Below are positions 47,297-55,896 of a stretch of DNA of 64,000 bases, piece by piece (the first letter of the stretch is position 1; every line of letters begins with the position of its first letter). The translations under genes and the position numbers were made by a program. The notes under the pieces are model-generated. The model did no database searches. It was not told the origin of the DNA and saw only the letters and a list, made by a program, of their open reading frames with translations. This DNA comes from Pontibacter sp. G13. GTDB taxonomy: Bacteria > Bacteroidota > Bacteroidia > J057. The stretch spans positions 2,217,001 through 2,281,000 of the forward strand of contig NZ_CP134696.1 in the NCBI RefSeq assembly GCF_031851795.1. The letters are read 5' to 3'.

Positions 47297-47324
47297 ACAA
47301 ATGGGTAGGCAGTTGCTACAAATG
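47297..47324 (+). promoter_or_regulatory. Direct-repeat operator of GH86 gene 3
   Basis: ACAAATG at 47297-47303 and 47318-47324, N14 between, 327 bp before the start codon. ATGA lies 33 nt after the start of the second heptamer. The leader shares GAGCCAAAA and, 37-38 nt later, AATTTAG with gene 2. No gene lies in 47108-47651. Confidence 0.75.
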
Positions 47325-47651
47325 ATCCGGAATATTGAGGCTATGGAATCATGAGCTAAAAGTGCCCCTTCTTTGAGCCAAAATGACTTTCTCGGCACCC
47401 CAATCCCCTTCAATTTAGGTCCACCAACCTGGAAACACTGCTCCATTTCGAAACTGTTTTCCACATCTGAGCAGTCCCTTTATCTCGCTTTTTTCGACAG
47501 GGCGATTGTCTAAGGTAACCACATGATGTCAGTTGGATGAAGGATGTGCACCCCCTTCCCCATTTGGCGCTCCCCTACTTTTTGCTGCTGTCATTCATAA
47601 GGGACTTCTCTAGATGTGTGTGTTCCTCACTACTACAATTATATATCTCAC

Positions 47652-50534
47652 ATGAGAAGGATTACCTTTTTGTTCGCTTGTGCGCTATTATGCGTAGGGA
47701 TCTTCGTGCATCCCAGAACGGCCCAAGCCCAAGGGACCGTCACCATCGACCACAAGACCCAGCGATATATCGATGGCGTCTCCCAGTTGGATCGTGGCAA
47801 ATACATCAACTTTCATGGCTTCTTCGGAAATGGGTCTACGGATTCAGATCTTGTAAGCTTCCGGAATACCTACAATGTCGCTAGCACCAATGTAGGTTCA
47901 CGGAGATTCTGGAGCCCATTGAACAAGGTCGACGATGACGCCGCGGGAACCATTCCTAGCGTGACCGACAAGTACAATGGCACCAGAACGGTGGACGGGA
48001 CTGTCGCTACCGGAAAGTTGAACTCGCTCATGCATGATCCCAATGTGGATTATTCGGTAACGGACATTTCTCAACGCTCCTTAGATGTGGCGGCTTATAT
48101 CGCGCAAAGCTTCAAGGACGAATGGGACGATGTACCCACTTTCTACGAGCCCCTGAATGAGCCGATGGTTCACGCCAACGAGTTCTACCCGCAGAATGCC
48201 AATTCGACCCAGACCGATATCATCATCACCAAAATCTGCGAATTCTACCGCGACATGGGTTCTGCCCTTCACGCTGTGCCAGAATTGAGCAATATGCAGA
48301 TGATCGGATATGCTTCTGCCTATCCTCAGTTCGAAAACAATGATTTCGACCTGTTCACTCGCCGTTACAAAAAGTACATCGACATCGCTGGTGCAGACAT
48401 GGACGGATTCTCCCTCCACCTGTATGACGGCGTAGGACTCAACAACTCTGGCGGTCGTCGCTCAGGTTCCAATGCGGAAGCCATCATGGACTTGGTGGAG
48501 GCATACAGCTTTGAGGAATTGGGCGTGGTGAAGCCATTGGCCATCACAGAATATGGTCGCCTAGTGGAAAGTCAGCCCGGATGGGTAGCAGGAGGAAGCG
48601 TCTCCAACTACGAAGCTGTAGAAAACTCTCAAGCCCTCCGCTCGCAGAATCACATGGTCATGAGCTTCATGGAGCGCGCCGGCAACATGATGATCTCCAT
48701 TCCTTTCTCTGTAGGAAAATCCAACCCATACAACGACAAGTTCTCTCGTGCAGCACTTTGGATCGAGCAAACCAACGGGTCCTACGCACTGACAGAGCGC
48801 CGCTATTTCTTCGAAATGTGGAAGGACGTACAAGGAGATCGCGTGAGCATCAATTCCTCCAACATCGATGTCCAGACACAGGCTTTCGTGAACGGAAACA
48901 AATTGTACGTGGTCCTCAACAACCTGAATGACGCTACCCAAACTGTCAGCCTCAACATGGTGGATCAGACAGGCCTACAAACTGTGCAAACCAAGCGCCT
49001 GAAGGTCTTCACCAACGCAGTACCTCAGTTTACGACCTCCAGCTCTTCCTCAGCTCCATCCAGCTTGAGCATTGCCTACGGAGAGACTGTGGTATTGACC
49101 TACACCTTTGGTTCCAATGTCAGCTTCACCAATGACATCAACAGCCAGAAGTACTACGCGACGTCCACATTGAAACCCATCACCGCCAATACCGATGTGA
49201 CTTTCACCATCAATGGAGTAAGCAAAGGCTCTGGATCTGGTACTGCAACCTTGCGCGTAGGGGTAGGCCGGAATCTTGGCGCCAATCTCGCTCCGACCGT
49301 GAAAGTGAACGGACAGACCGTCACCTACAGTGGAGACGTAATCCGTGGATACGACCAAAGCAACCGCTCCAGATTCTTCGGCATCTTGGAGATCCCAGTA
49401 GATATGAGCCTCCTCAATTCTGGCACCAACACCGTGAAAGTGCAGTTTCCCGATGGCGGTGGACACGTGAGCTCTGTGATCCTGCAAGTGGAAGCCTATA
49501 CCACACCCGTTTCCGGTCCAGCAAGTGGGACGATGGCCACGTTCCAGAATTTGGGGAGCAACAAATTCATGAGTTCCGCGACTCCAACCTTGATGAACAC
49601 AGTCACTACCGCAGGTACTACCGAGGAATTCGAGATCATCGACTTGGATGGTGGTTCTCTTGCAGGAGGACTGGTAGCGCTGAAAGGGAGCAACGGACTG
49701 TACGTAAGCTCCGAAAACGGCACCAAGGAAATGACCTGTAACCGCGCCACAATCGGTGCTTGGGAGCAGTTCACCTTTGAGGAAATCAGCAGTGGCGTGT
49801 ACGCACTCAAAGCCAACAATGCCCAATACCTGCGGGAAAATATGCTCTGCACCAGCCCGACAGCCGGATCTTGGCAGCAGTGGACGGTGGATATGACCAC
49901 CATCGCATCCTTCCAAAACCTCGGAAGTGCTAAGTACATGAGTTCGACCAACCCGAGCCAAATGTCTACGGTAACCACCCTTGGGACTACCGAAAAATTC
50001 GAGATCATCGATGCTGGAGGAGGATTGGTTGCGCTCAAGGGAAGCAATGGCAATTACGTCAGCTCCGAAAATGGGACAACTGAGATGACCTGTAACACAG
50101 CGACTATCGGTGCTTGGGAGAAATTCACCCTAGAAGATCAAGGGGATGGTTCATTTGCCCTGCTTGCGAATAATGGCCAATACCTCCGCGAAAACATGCT
50201 GTGTACTTCCGCGACCGTTTCTTCCTGGCAGAAATGGACCGTCACCACTGGACTCAGCGCAAGACGAGGCGTCGAGCCTCCCGTGGAACAATCATTCGAA
50301 GTGTATCCGAATCCATTGAATGGGACCGCAGTCGTCGTGAACTGGGAACAGGCCCAGGCACCTTACCAGATCCAAATCATGGACCTGCGTGGTGTGGTCG
50401 TTTTCCGGACTTCAGATGTAGCGGGTTCCGTCAAAATCGCCCGAGATGATCTGGGAGGAAATGGTGTGTACATCGTAACTGTGAATGATGGCAAGACCAC
50501 TCAATTTTCGAAATTGGTGGTGAATGGAAGATAG
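47652..50534 (+). CDS. GH86-type beta-agarase/porphyranase 3: catalytic domain, two trefoils, T9SS tail
   Basis: A 960-residue secreted hydrolase. The signal peptide ends in TAQAQG. Catalytic Glu170 is in FYEPLNEPMVHA and Glu300 in LAITEYGRLVES. With genes 4 and 5 it forms a second subtype: Val-Pro before the acid/base strand (DDVPTFYEP), LMHDPNVDYS-type loop, VHA instead of IKA, Tyr instead of Phe in TEYG. Accessory beta-sandwiches are followed by two fascin-like trefoils (~629-750 and ~752-875) and the T9SS domain (~882-960, FEVYPNPLNG). The start is the ATG giving MRRITFLFACALLCVG; the longer GTG version lacks a signal peptide at its N-terminus. Confidence 0.82.
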   Translation: MRRITFLFACALLCVGIFVHPRTAQAQGTVTIDHKTQRYIDGVSQLDRGKYINFHGFFGNGSTDSDLVSFRNTYNVASTNVGSRRFWSPLNKVDDDAAGTIPSVTDKYNGTRTVDGTVATGKLNSLMHDPNVDYSVTDISQRSLDVAAYIAQSFKDEWDDVPTFYEPLNEPMVHANEFYPQNANSTQTDIIITKICEFYRDMGSALHAVPELSNMQMIGYASAYPQFENNDFDLFTRRYKKYIDIAGADMDGFSLHLYDGVGLNNSGGRRSGSNAEAIMDLVEAYSFEELGVVKPLAITEYGRLVESQPGWVAGGSVSNYEAVENSQALRSQNHMVMSFMERAGNMMISIPFSVGKSNPYNDKFSRAALWIEQTNGSYALTERRYFFEMWKDVQGDRVSINSSNIDVQTQAFVNGNKLYVVLNNLNDATQTVSLNMVDQTGLQTVQTKRLKVFTNAVPQFTTSSSSSAPSSLSIAYGETVVLTYTFGSNVSFTNDINSQKYYATSTLKPITANTDVTFTINGVSKGSGSGTATLRVGVGRNLGANLAPTVKVNGQTVTYSGDVIRGYDQSNRSRFFGILEIPVDMSLLNSGTNTVKVQFPDGGGHVSSVILQVEAYTTPVSGPASGTMATFQNLGSNKFMSSATPTLMNTVTTAGTTEEFEIIDLDGGSLAGGLVALKGSNGLYVSSENGTKEMTCNRATIGAWEQFTFEEISSGVYALKANNAQYLRENMLCTSPTAGSWQQWTVDMTTIASFQNLGSAKYMSSTNPSQMSTVTTLGTTEKFEIIDAGGGLVALKGSNGNYVSSENGTTEMTCNTATIGAWEKFTLEDQGDGSFALLANNGQYLRENMLCTSATVSSWQKWTVTTGLSARRGVEPPVEQSFEVYPNPLNGTAVVVNWEQAQAPYQIQIMDLRGVVVFRTSDVAGSVKIARDDLGGNGVYIVTVNDGKTTQFSKLVVNGR

Positions 50535-50561
50535 GAACTGATATTAGGATAAGAATTTTCA

Positions 50562-50596
50562 CGGGGCTGCCTTCACGGGTAGCCCTGATTTTTTGA
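50562..50596 (+). terminator. Terminator of GH86 gene 3
   Basis: GGGCTGC pairs with GTAGCCC (one G-T wobble) over a short loop, followed by TGATTTTTTG. Confidence 0.75.
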
Positions 50597-50641
50597 TCGA
50601 CGCTCGCCAAAGCTATTCCTCGAAATGCGAGCTGCCTTAAA

Positions 50642-50669
50642 ACAAATGAGTCAGTAGGTACTACAAATG
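50642..50669 (+). promoter_or_regulatory. Direct-repeat operator of GH86 gene 4
   Basis: ACAAATG at 50642-50648 and 50663-50669, N14 between, 220 bp before the start codon. TTGA begins 33 nt after the start of the second heptamer. Both heptamers and the bases just after them (AGTC; TTAT) are the same as in the gene 5 operator. Confidence 0.78.
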
Positions 50670-50889
50670 TTATGACGTACATCCCTCCTCGGGAATTGAC
50701 TCAAAATTGCCTTTAATTAGGCCTAATCGCATTTTTCGGCGATCAACTCACCGCTACTATCCTGTTACTGCTTAGATGAAATCATCGTCTTTCGCAGTCA
50801 TTTTCTATCCGTTCCGCTTGTCGCAACAAGCCATTTCTGCGGATGGACAATTGCCTTTCATCCTCCCATTTCCTAACCAAGACATCCCC

Positions 50890-52752
50890 ATGAAAAGGAT
50901 TTCCCGATTGCTTTCCTGTAGCATTCTTGCCATTTGGCTTGGCCTGTATTCGCCAGTAGTTCAAGCGCAGGATGTGATTACCATAGACTACAAAACTCAG
51001 CGATTCATTGGAGACGTTTCCCAATTGGATCGAGGCAAATATTTCACCTTCCACGGATTCTTCGGTGCCAATTCCACCGACCCAGATCTCATCCATTTTC
51101 GAAGCACTTACAATCTCTCTACTGATTACAGCGGTTCTCGGAGATTCTGGAGTCCCATGCACAAAGTGGATAACGACCTTTCTGGAAAACTGCCCAAAAT
51201 CAAGGACCAATATGATGGCGTTCGTGCCGTAGACGGAACCATCGCCACCGGCAAGCTGAACTCCCTGATGCACGATCCAGATCTGGATTATGCGGAGGTG
51301 GACATTTCGAAGCGTTCCAAGCAGGTAGCAACCTACGTCGCCCAAAATTTCAAGGACGAATGGGATGATGTGCCCACCTTCTACGAGCCGCTGAACGAAC
51401 CCATGGTCCACGCCAACGATTTTTACCCCGGCAAGTGGAACAAAGCCAAAACGGATCAGGTCATCGCCAAGATCTGCGCATTCCACCGAGACATGGGCGC
51501 GGCGATTCATGCCCTCCCGGAGCTGAGCAATATGAAGATCATCGGCTATGCTTCTGCCTATCCTTCCTTCGAAAAAAACAACTTTGACCTCTGGAAAAAA
51601 CGCTACAAGAAATTCATTGAAGTTGCGGGTCCAGAAATGGACGGATTTTCGGTACACCTGTACGATGGGGTGGGACTCAACAATTCCGGCGGTCGTCGTT
51701 CCGGCTCCAACGCCGAAGCCATCATGGACTTGATCGAAGCATACAGCTTTGAAGAACTGGGCGTTGTAAAGCCATTGGCCATCACCGAATATGGTCGTCT
51801 CGTGAAAAGTCAGCCGGGATGGAAACCGGGAGGCAAGGTGTCCAACTATGAGCCTGTGGAAAATTCTCAGGCCGTCCGTTCGCAGATCCACATGGTCATG
51901 AACTTCATGGAACGTGCCGACAACATGATGATTGCGGTCCCATTTTCCGTGGCCAAATCAGATCCCTACAAGCAGAAATTTTCCCGAGCAGCGCTATGGG
52001 TCAAGGAGCGGGACGGTTCCTATAAATTGACAGAGCGTCGCTTTTTCTTCGAAATGTGGAAGGACGTGCAAGGAAAGCGCGTCCAGATCCATTCCAGCAA
52101 TATCGATATCCAGACGCAAGCATTTGTCAATGGAAACAAGCTTCATGTAGTCCTGAACAATTTGAACGATGCCACCCAGACGATGGACCTGAAGTTGGTG
52201 GATGTCGAAGGATTGCAGCAGGTGGATATCAAACGCCTCAAGATCTTCGTGGACAAAGTTCCCTCATTCACCACCAGCAGCTCGGCGACTGCACCGAGCA
52301 ACATCAGCCTTGAATATGGGGAAACGGCCGTACTGACCTATACATTCGGTACGGATGTAGCGTTCGACAAAAGCATTCGCAGTCAGAAGTACTATGCGAC
52401 CTCCACCTTGAAGCCGATTGCTGCCGACACCGAAATTTCCTTCACGATCAAAGGAGTCAGAAAGGGAGCAGGAACTGCAACTCTTCGCGTAGGAGTTGGG
52501 CGCAAGCTGGAAGCCAATCTCCAACCGACCATCACCGTCAATGGCCAACCAGTCAACTACAGCGGAGATGTGATCCGTGGATACGATCAGAACAACAGAT
52601 CAAGCTTCTTTGGCACGATGGAGATCCCCGTGGACATGAGTCTGCTGAAGAAAGGAGCCAATACTATCACCGTGAAATTCCCCGATGACGGCGGGCATGT
52701 TACCTCCATGATTTTGCAGGTGAATACCTATGGCGAGGCAGTCGTCCGATAG
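50890..52752 (+). CDS. GH86-type beta-agarase/porphyranase 4: no trefoil, no T9SS tail
   Basis: A 620-residue exported hydrolase. The signal peptide ends in PVVQAQ. Catalytic Glu170 (FYEPLNEPMVHA) and Glu300 (LAITEYGRLVKS) are both present, so it should be active. The chain stops after the beta-sandwich region (VTSMILQVNTYGEAVVR). It lacks both the trefoil and the T9SS sorting domain of its four neighbours; a clean stop and good terminator argue against a frameshift. Without a T9SS signal it should be exported by Sec only and stay in the periplasm, where it could trim oligosaccharides imported by SusC. It is rich in Lys compared with its neighbours. The start at 50890 was chosen for its signal peptide. 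Confidence 0.82.
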   Translation: MKRISRLLSCSILAIWLGLYSPVVQAQDVITIDYKTQRFIGDVSQLDRGKYFTFHGFFGANSTDPDLIHFRSTYNLSTDYSGSRRFWSPMHKVDNDLSGKLPKIKDQYDGVRAVDGTIATGKLNSLMHDPDLDYAEVDISKRSKQVATYVAQNFKDEWDDVPTFYEPLNEPMVHANDFYPGKWNKAKTDQVIAKICAFHRDMGAAIHALPELSNMKIIGYASAYPSFEKNNFDLWKKRYKKFIEVAGPEMDGFSVHLYDGVGLNNSGGRRSGSNAEAIMDLIEAYSFEELGVVKPLAITEYGRLVKSQPGWKPGGKVSNYEPVENSQAVRSQIHMVMNFMERADNMMIAVPFSVAKSDPYKQKFSRAALWVKERDGSYKLTERRFFFEMWKDVQGKRVQIHSSNIDIQTQAFVNGNKLHVVLNNLNDATQTMDLKLVDVEGLQQVDIKRLKIFVDKVPSFTTSSSATAPSNISLEYGETAVLTYTFGTDVAFDKSIRSQKYYATSTLKPIAADTEISFTIKGVRKGAGTATLRVGVGRKLEANLQPTITVNGQPVNYSGDVIRGYDQNNRSSFFGTMEIPVDMSLLKKGANTITVKFPDDGGHVTSMILQVNTYGEAVVR

Positions 52753-52796
52753 CAAATGAATGCCGCCTGTGAACCGACAGGCTATCCAAGCGTGCC

Positions 52797-52836
52797 TGAC
52801 AGCCCATACCTTCATCGGTGTGGGCTGTTTCTGTTT
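52797..52836 (+). terminator. Terminator of GH86 gene 4
   Basis: CAGCCCATAC pairs with GTGTGGGCTG (with wobble) over an 8-nt loop, followed by TTTCTGTTTG, 45 bp after the stop. Confidence 0.8.
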
Positions 52837-52861
52837 GTGCTGCCTCGATCCTCCGATTAAT

Positions 52862-52889
52862 ACAAATGAGTCGCCCCCTAGGACAAATG
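52862..52889 (+). promoter_or_regulatory. Direct-repeat operator of GH86 gene 5
   Basis: ACAAATG at 52862-52868 and 52883-52889, N14 between, 201 bp before the start codon. A third, looser copy (GCAAATG, 52912-52918) lies further on. ATGA starts 33 nt after the start of the second heptamer. Confidence 0.78.
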
Positions 52890-53090
52890 TTATCGTGGAT
52901 ATTCCTCCAAGGCAAATGATTGAAAAAGTGCCCTTGATTGATCCAAATCCCCTTTTCAGGATCATCTGTCCCTACTAATTTCCCCTTACCACACCAATCA
53001 AAACCGCTCTACTCAAGCTGCTGGTTTTGCGCATACATGTGGAATCTTCCTTGCCCTTTTATCCATCCATTTCTTAACCCAGACATTCGC

Positions 53091-55595
53091 ATGAAAAGGA
53101 TTCCCCTATTACTTCCCTGTGCCCTCTTTGGCTTCTGGCTGAGTTTTCTTGCTCCAGCCGTCCAAGCTCAGGATGTGATTAGCATCGATCACAAAACCCA
53201 ACGATTCATTGGAGACGTTTCCCAACTGGATCGCAGCAAATATTTCACCTTTCACGGGTTTTTCGGTGCCAATTCCACCGATCCAGATCTTGTCAACTTT
53301 CGCAACACCTACAATCTCCCCTCCAATTACAGCGGCAGTCGGAGATTCTGGGGGCCCTTACACAAAGTGGACGACGATCCCGCTGGTACGATTCCCAATG
53401 TCATCAACAAATATGATGGGGTTCGAAGCGTGGATGGCGCGATCGCGACTGGCACGCTAGGTTCCTTGATGAATGATCCGAATGAGGATTATTCCGTCTT
53501 AGATCTGTCTACTCGGTCCCAACATGTAGCTACCTACATCGCCCAGAGTTTCAAGGACGAATGGGATGACGTACCGACCTTCTATGAGCCCCTCAACGAG
53601 CCGATGGTTCATGCCCATGAATTCTATCCCGGAGGTTGGAACACGGCCAAAAATGACATCATCGTCACCAAGATCTGCGAATTTCACCGTGACTTGGGCG
53701 TAGCCATGCATGCGCTCCCAGAATTGACCAATATGAAGTTGATCGGCTATGCCTCGGCCTACCCATCATTCGAAAACAACAACTTTGACCTTTGGCAAAA
53801 ACGCTACAAAAAATTCATCGACATCGCGGGACAAGACATGGACGGGTTCTCGGTGCATTTGTACGACGGGGTGGGAATCAACAACTCTGGCGGGCGTCGC
53901 TCGGGTTCCAATGCCGAAGCCATCATGGACATGATCGAGGCGTATAGCTTTGAGAAATTGGGGGAGGTGAAGCCGCTGGCTGTGACCGAATATGGCCGCC
54001 TCGTAGAAAGCCAACCGGGATGGACCTCCGGTGGAAACATCTCCAACTATGAACCTGTGGAAAATTCACAGGCAGTGCGATCCCAGATTCACATGGTCAT
54101 GAGTTTCATGGAGCGCGCAGGGAATATGATGATTACAGTTCCATTCTCTATCGGAAAATCCAATCCCTACACGGACATGTTTTCCAGAGCTTCTCTCTGG
54201 GTGAAGCAGCCGGACGGTTCGTATCACGTGACCGAGCGCCGCTATTTCTTCGAAATGTGGAAGGACGTAAAAGGCAAACGGGTCCAAATCCATTCCTCCA
54301 ATATCGATATCCAGACACAGGCATTTGTCGATGGTAACAAACTCCATGTGGTGCTCAACAACATGAACGATGCCACCCAAACTGCCAACCTCAATCTGGC
54401 AGACGTGACGGGCTTACAAAGCGTGGACATCAAAAGACTCAAGGTCTATGTGAATCAAGTCCCTCAATTCACGACTTCCAGTAGCAGCACGGCTCCCAGC
54501 AGCCTAAGTCTTGAATACGGAGAAACTGCGGTATTGACCTATACCTTTGATTCGGGGATAGAATTCGATGCGAGCCTCAGCAGCGAGAAGTATTATGCAA
54601 ACGCTACCTTGAAGCCGATTGCTGCGAATAGTCCTGTGGCCTTTACCATTGATAACGTGGAAAAAGGTACTGGAACCGCGATCCTGCGGGTAGGTGTAGG
54701 GCGCGACTTGGGAGCGAGCTTGCAACCGACCATCACCCTCAATGGACAAACGGTGAGCTATAGCGGCGATGTAATTCGTGGCTACGACCAGGCCAATCGT
54801 TCTCGCTTCTTCGGCATCTTGGAGATCCCAGTGGACATGAGCTATCTGAACAACGGGACCAATGCCATCACCGTGAAATTTCCCGACAATGGTGGCCATG
54901 TGACCTCTGTGATCCTACAGGTGGAAACGTTGGGCGACCCGGTCGTTCCAGTCCCCGGTCCGATCGTAACGTTCCAGAATGTAGGCAGCGGCAAATTCAT
55001 GAGCGCACAGAACCCCAATCAATTGGTCACCGTCTTGGCCGCTGGAGCCACCGAACAATTCGAAGTCATCAACTTGGATGGAGGCGCCCTCACAGAAGGG
55101 TTCGTCGCATTGAAGGGAAGTAATGGTCAATATGTCAGTTCGCAAGATGGAGCCACCGAGATGACCTGTACCTCCACGACGGTTGGATCTTTGGAAGAAT
55201 TCTCGCTGGTGGATCAAGGAGATGGCACCTACGCTATCCAAGGCAACAATGGCCTCTACCTCCGCGAAAACATGCTCTGCACCTCCCCGAGTGTGAGCAC
55301 TTGGCAGAAATGGACCGTAGCAGGCCTAAATAGCACAAGTGTGGAGGCAATCGATGCTTCCTTCGAAGTCTACCCCAATCCTTCGAGCGATGAGGATGTA
55401 CGGGTGAATTGGCCGAATGCCAAAGGCCCATATTCGATCCGCATCACAGATCTCAAAGGCGCTCTGGTCTTCCGGGCTTCTGGAGTGGTGGGGTCCTACC
55501 AAATCGCTCGGTCCTCCCTGGGAGCGAAAGGCATTTATCTGCTATCGGTGCATGACCAAGCTTCTGCTCATTCCGTCAAGCTGTTGGTGAAATAA
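53091..55595 (+). CDS. GH86-type beta-agarase/porphyranase 5: catalytic domain, one trefoil, T9SS tail
   Basis: An 834-residue secreted hydrolase. The signal peptide ends in PAVQAQ. Catalytic Glu170 (FYEPLNEPMVHA) and Glu300 (LAVTEYGRLVES) are intact. Its catalytic part is closest to gene 4 (shared signal-peptide style MKRI, DVISIDHKTQRFIGDVSQLD). Beta-sandwiches are followed by a single fascin-like trefoil (~625-745) of the gene 1 type and a T9SS domain (~757-834, FEVYPNPSSD). Thus gene 4 looks like a gene 5-type enzyme that lost its C-terminal modules, or gene 5 gained them. Start: the ATG at 53091; upstream in-frame codons would bury the signal peptide. Confidence 0.82.
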   Translation: MKRIPLLLPCALFGFWLSFLAPAVQAQDVISIDHKTQRFIGDVSQLDRSKYFTFHGFFGANSTDPDLVNFRNTYNLPSNYSGSRRFWGPLHKVDDDPAGTIPNVINKYDGVRSVDGAIATGTLGSLMNDPNEDYSVLDLSTRSQHVATYIAQSFKDEWDDVPTFYEPLNEPMVHAHEFYPGGWNTAKNDIIVTKICEFHRDLGVAMHALPELTNMKLIGYASAYPSFENNNFDLWQKRYKKFIDIAGQDMDGFSVHLYDGVGINNSGGRRSGSNAEAIMDMIEAYSFEKLGEVKPLAVTEYGRLVESQPGWTSGGNISNYEPVENSQAVRSQIHMVMSFMERAGNMMITVPFSIGKSNPYTDMFSRASLWVKQPDGSYHVTERRYFFEMWKDVKGKRVQIHSSNIDIQTQAFVDGNKLHVVLNNMNDATQTANLNLADVTGLQSVDIKRLKVYVNQVPQFTTSSSSTAPSSLSLEYGETAVLTYTFDSGIEFDASLSSEKYYANATLKPIAANSPVAFTIDNVEKGTGTAILRVGVGRDLGASLQPTITLNGQTVSYSGDVIRGYDQANRSRFFGILEIPVDMSYLNNGTNAITVKFPDNGGHVTSVILQVETLGDPVVPVPGPIVTFQNVGSGKFMSAQNPNQLVTVLAAGATEQFEVINLDGGALTEGFVALKGSNGQYVSSQDGATEMTCTSTTVGSLEEFSLVDQGDGTYAIQGNNGLYLRENMLCTSPSVSTWQKWTVAGLNSTSVEAIDASFEVYPNPSSDEDVRVNWPNAKGPYSIRITDLKGALVFRASGVVGSYQIARSSLGAKGIYLLSVHDQASAHSVKLLVK

Positions 55596-55617
55596 TTCTC
55601 CCCCCTCATTCAAAGCA

Positions 55618-55658
55618 ATCAGCCCATGCCTCCAACGGTATGGGCTGATCCTTTTTAT
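55618..55658 (+). terminator. Terminator of GH86 gene 5
   Basis: ATCAGCCCAT pairs perfectly with ATGGGCTGAT over a 12-nt loop, followed by CCTTTTTAT. The rest of the spacer to 55896 has no gene and no ACAAATG pair. Confidence 0.9.
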
Positions 55659-55896
55659 CCCCTTCAAAATAGATATTCCTCACAGATTCTCTGGCTATCC
55701 TCGAAGGTAGCGCATCGCCAAATCCTCGGGTCAGGGCGGATTCACCCATCTGTCCTAAGGAATGAGCGATTTGTGCAGCTACATCTATTTCCAAGTGACG
55801 AAATTTATTTATCCCCGAGACGCTTTGTCATGGACCATGCTCACCCAAGCATTCAGGTTCACTGACACCCTACTACCTATCCATAAAATCATTTTT

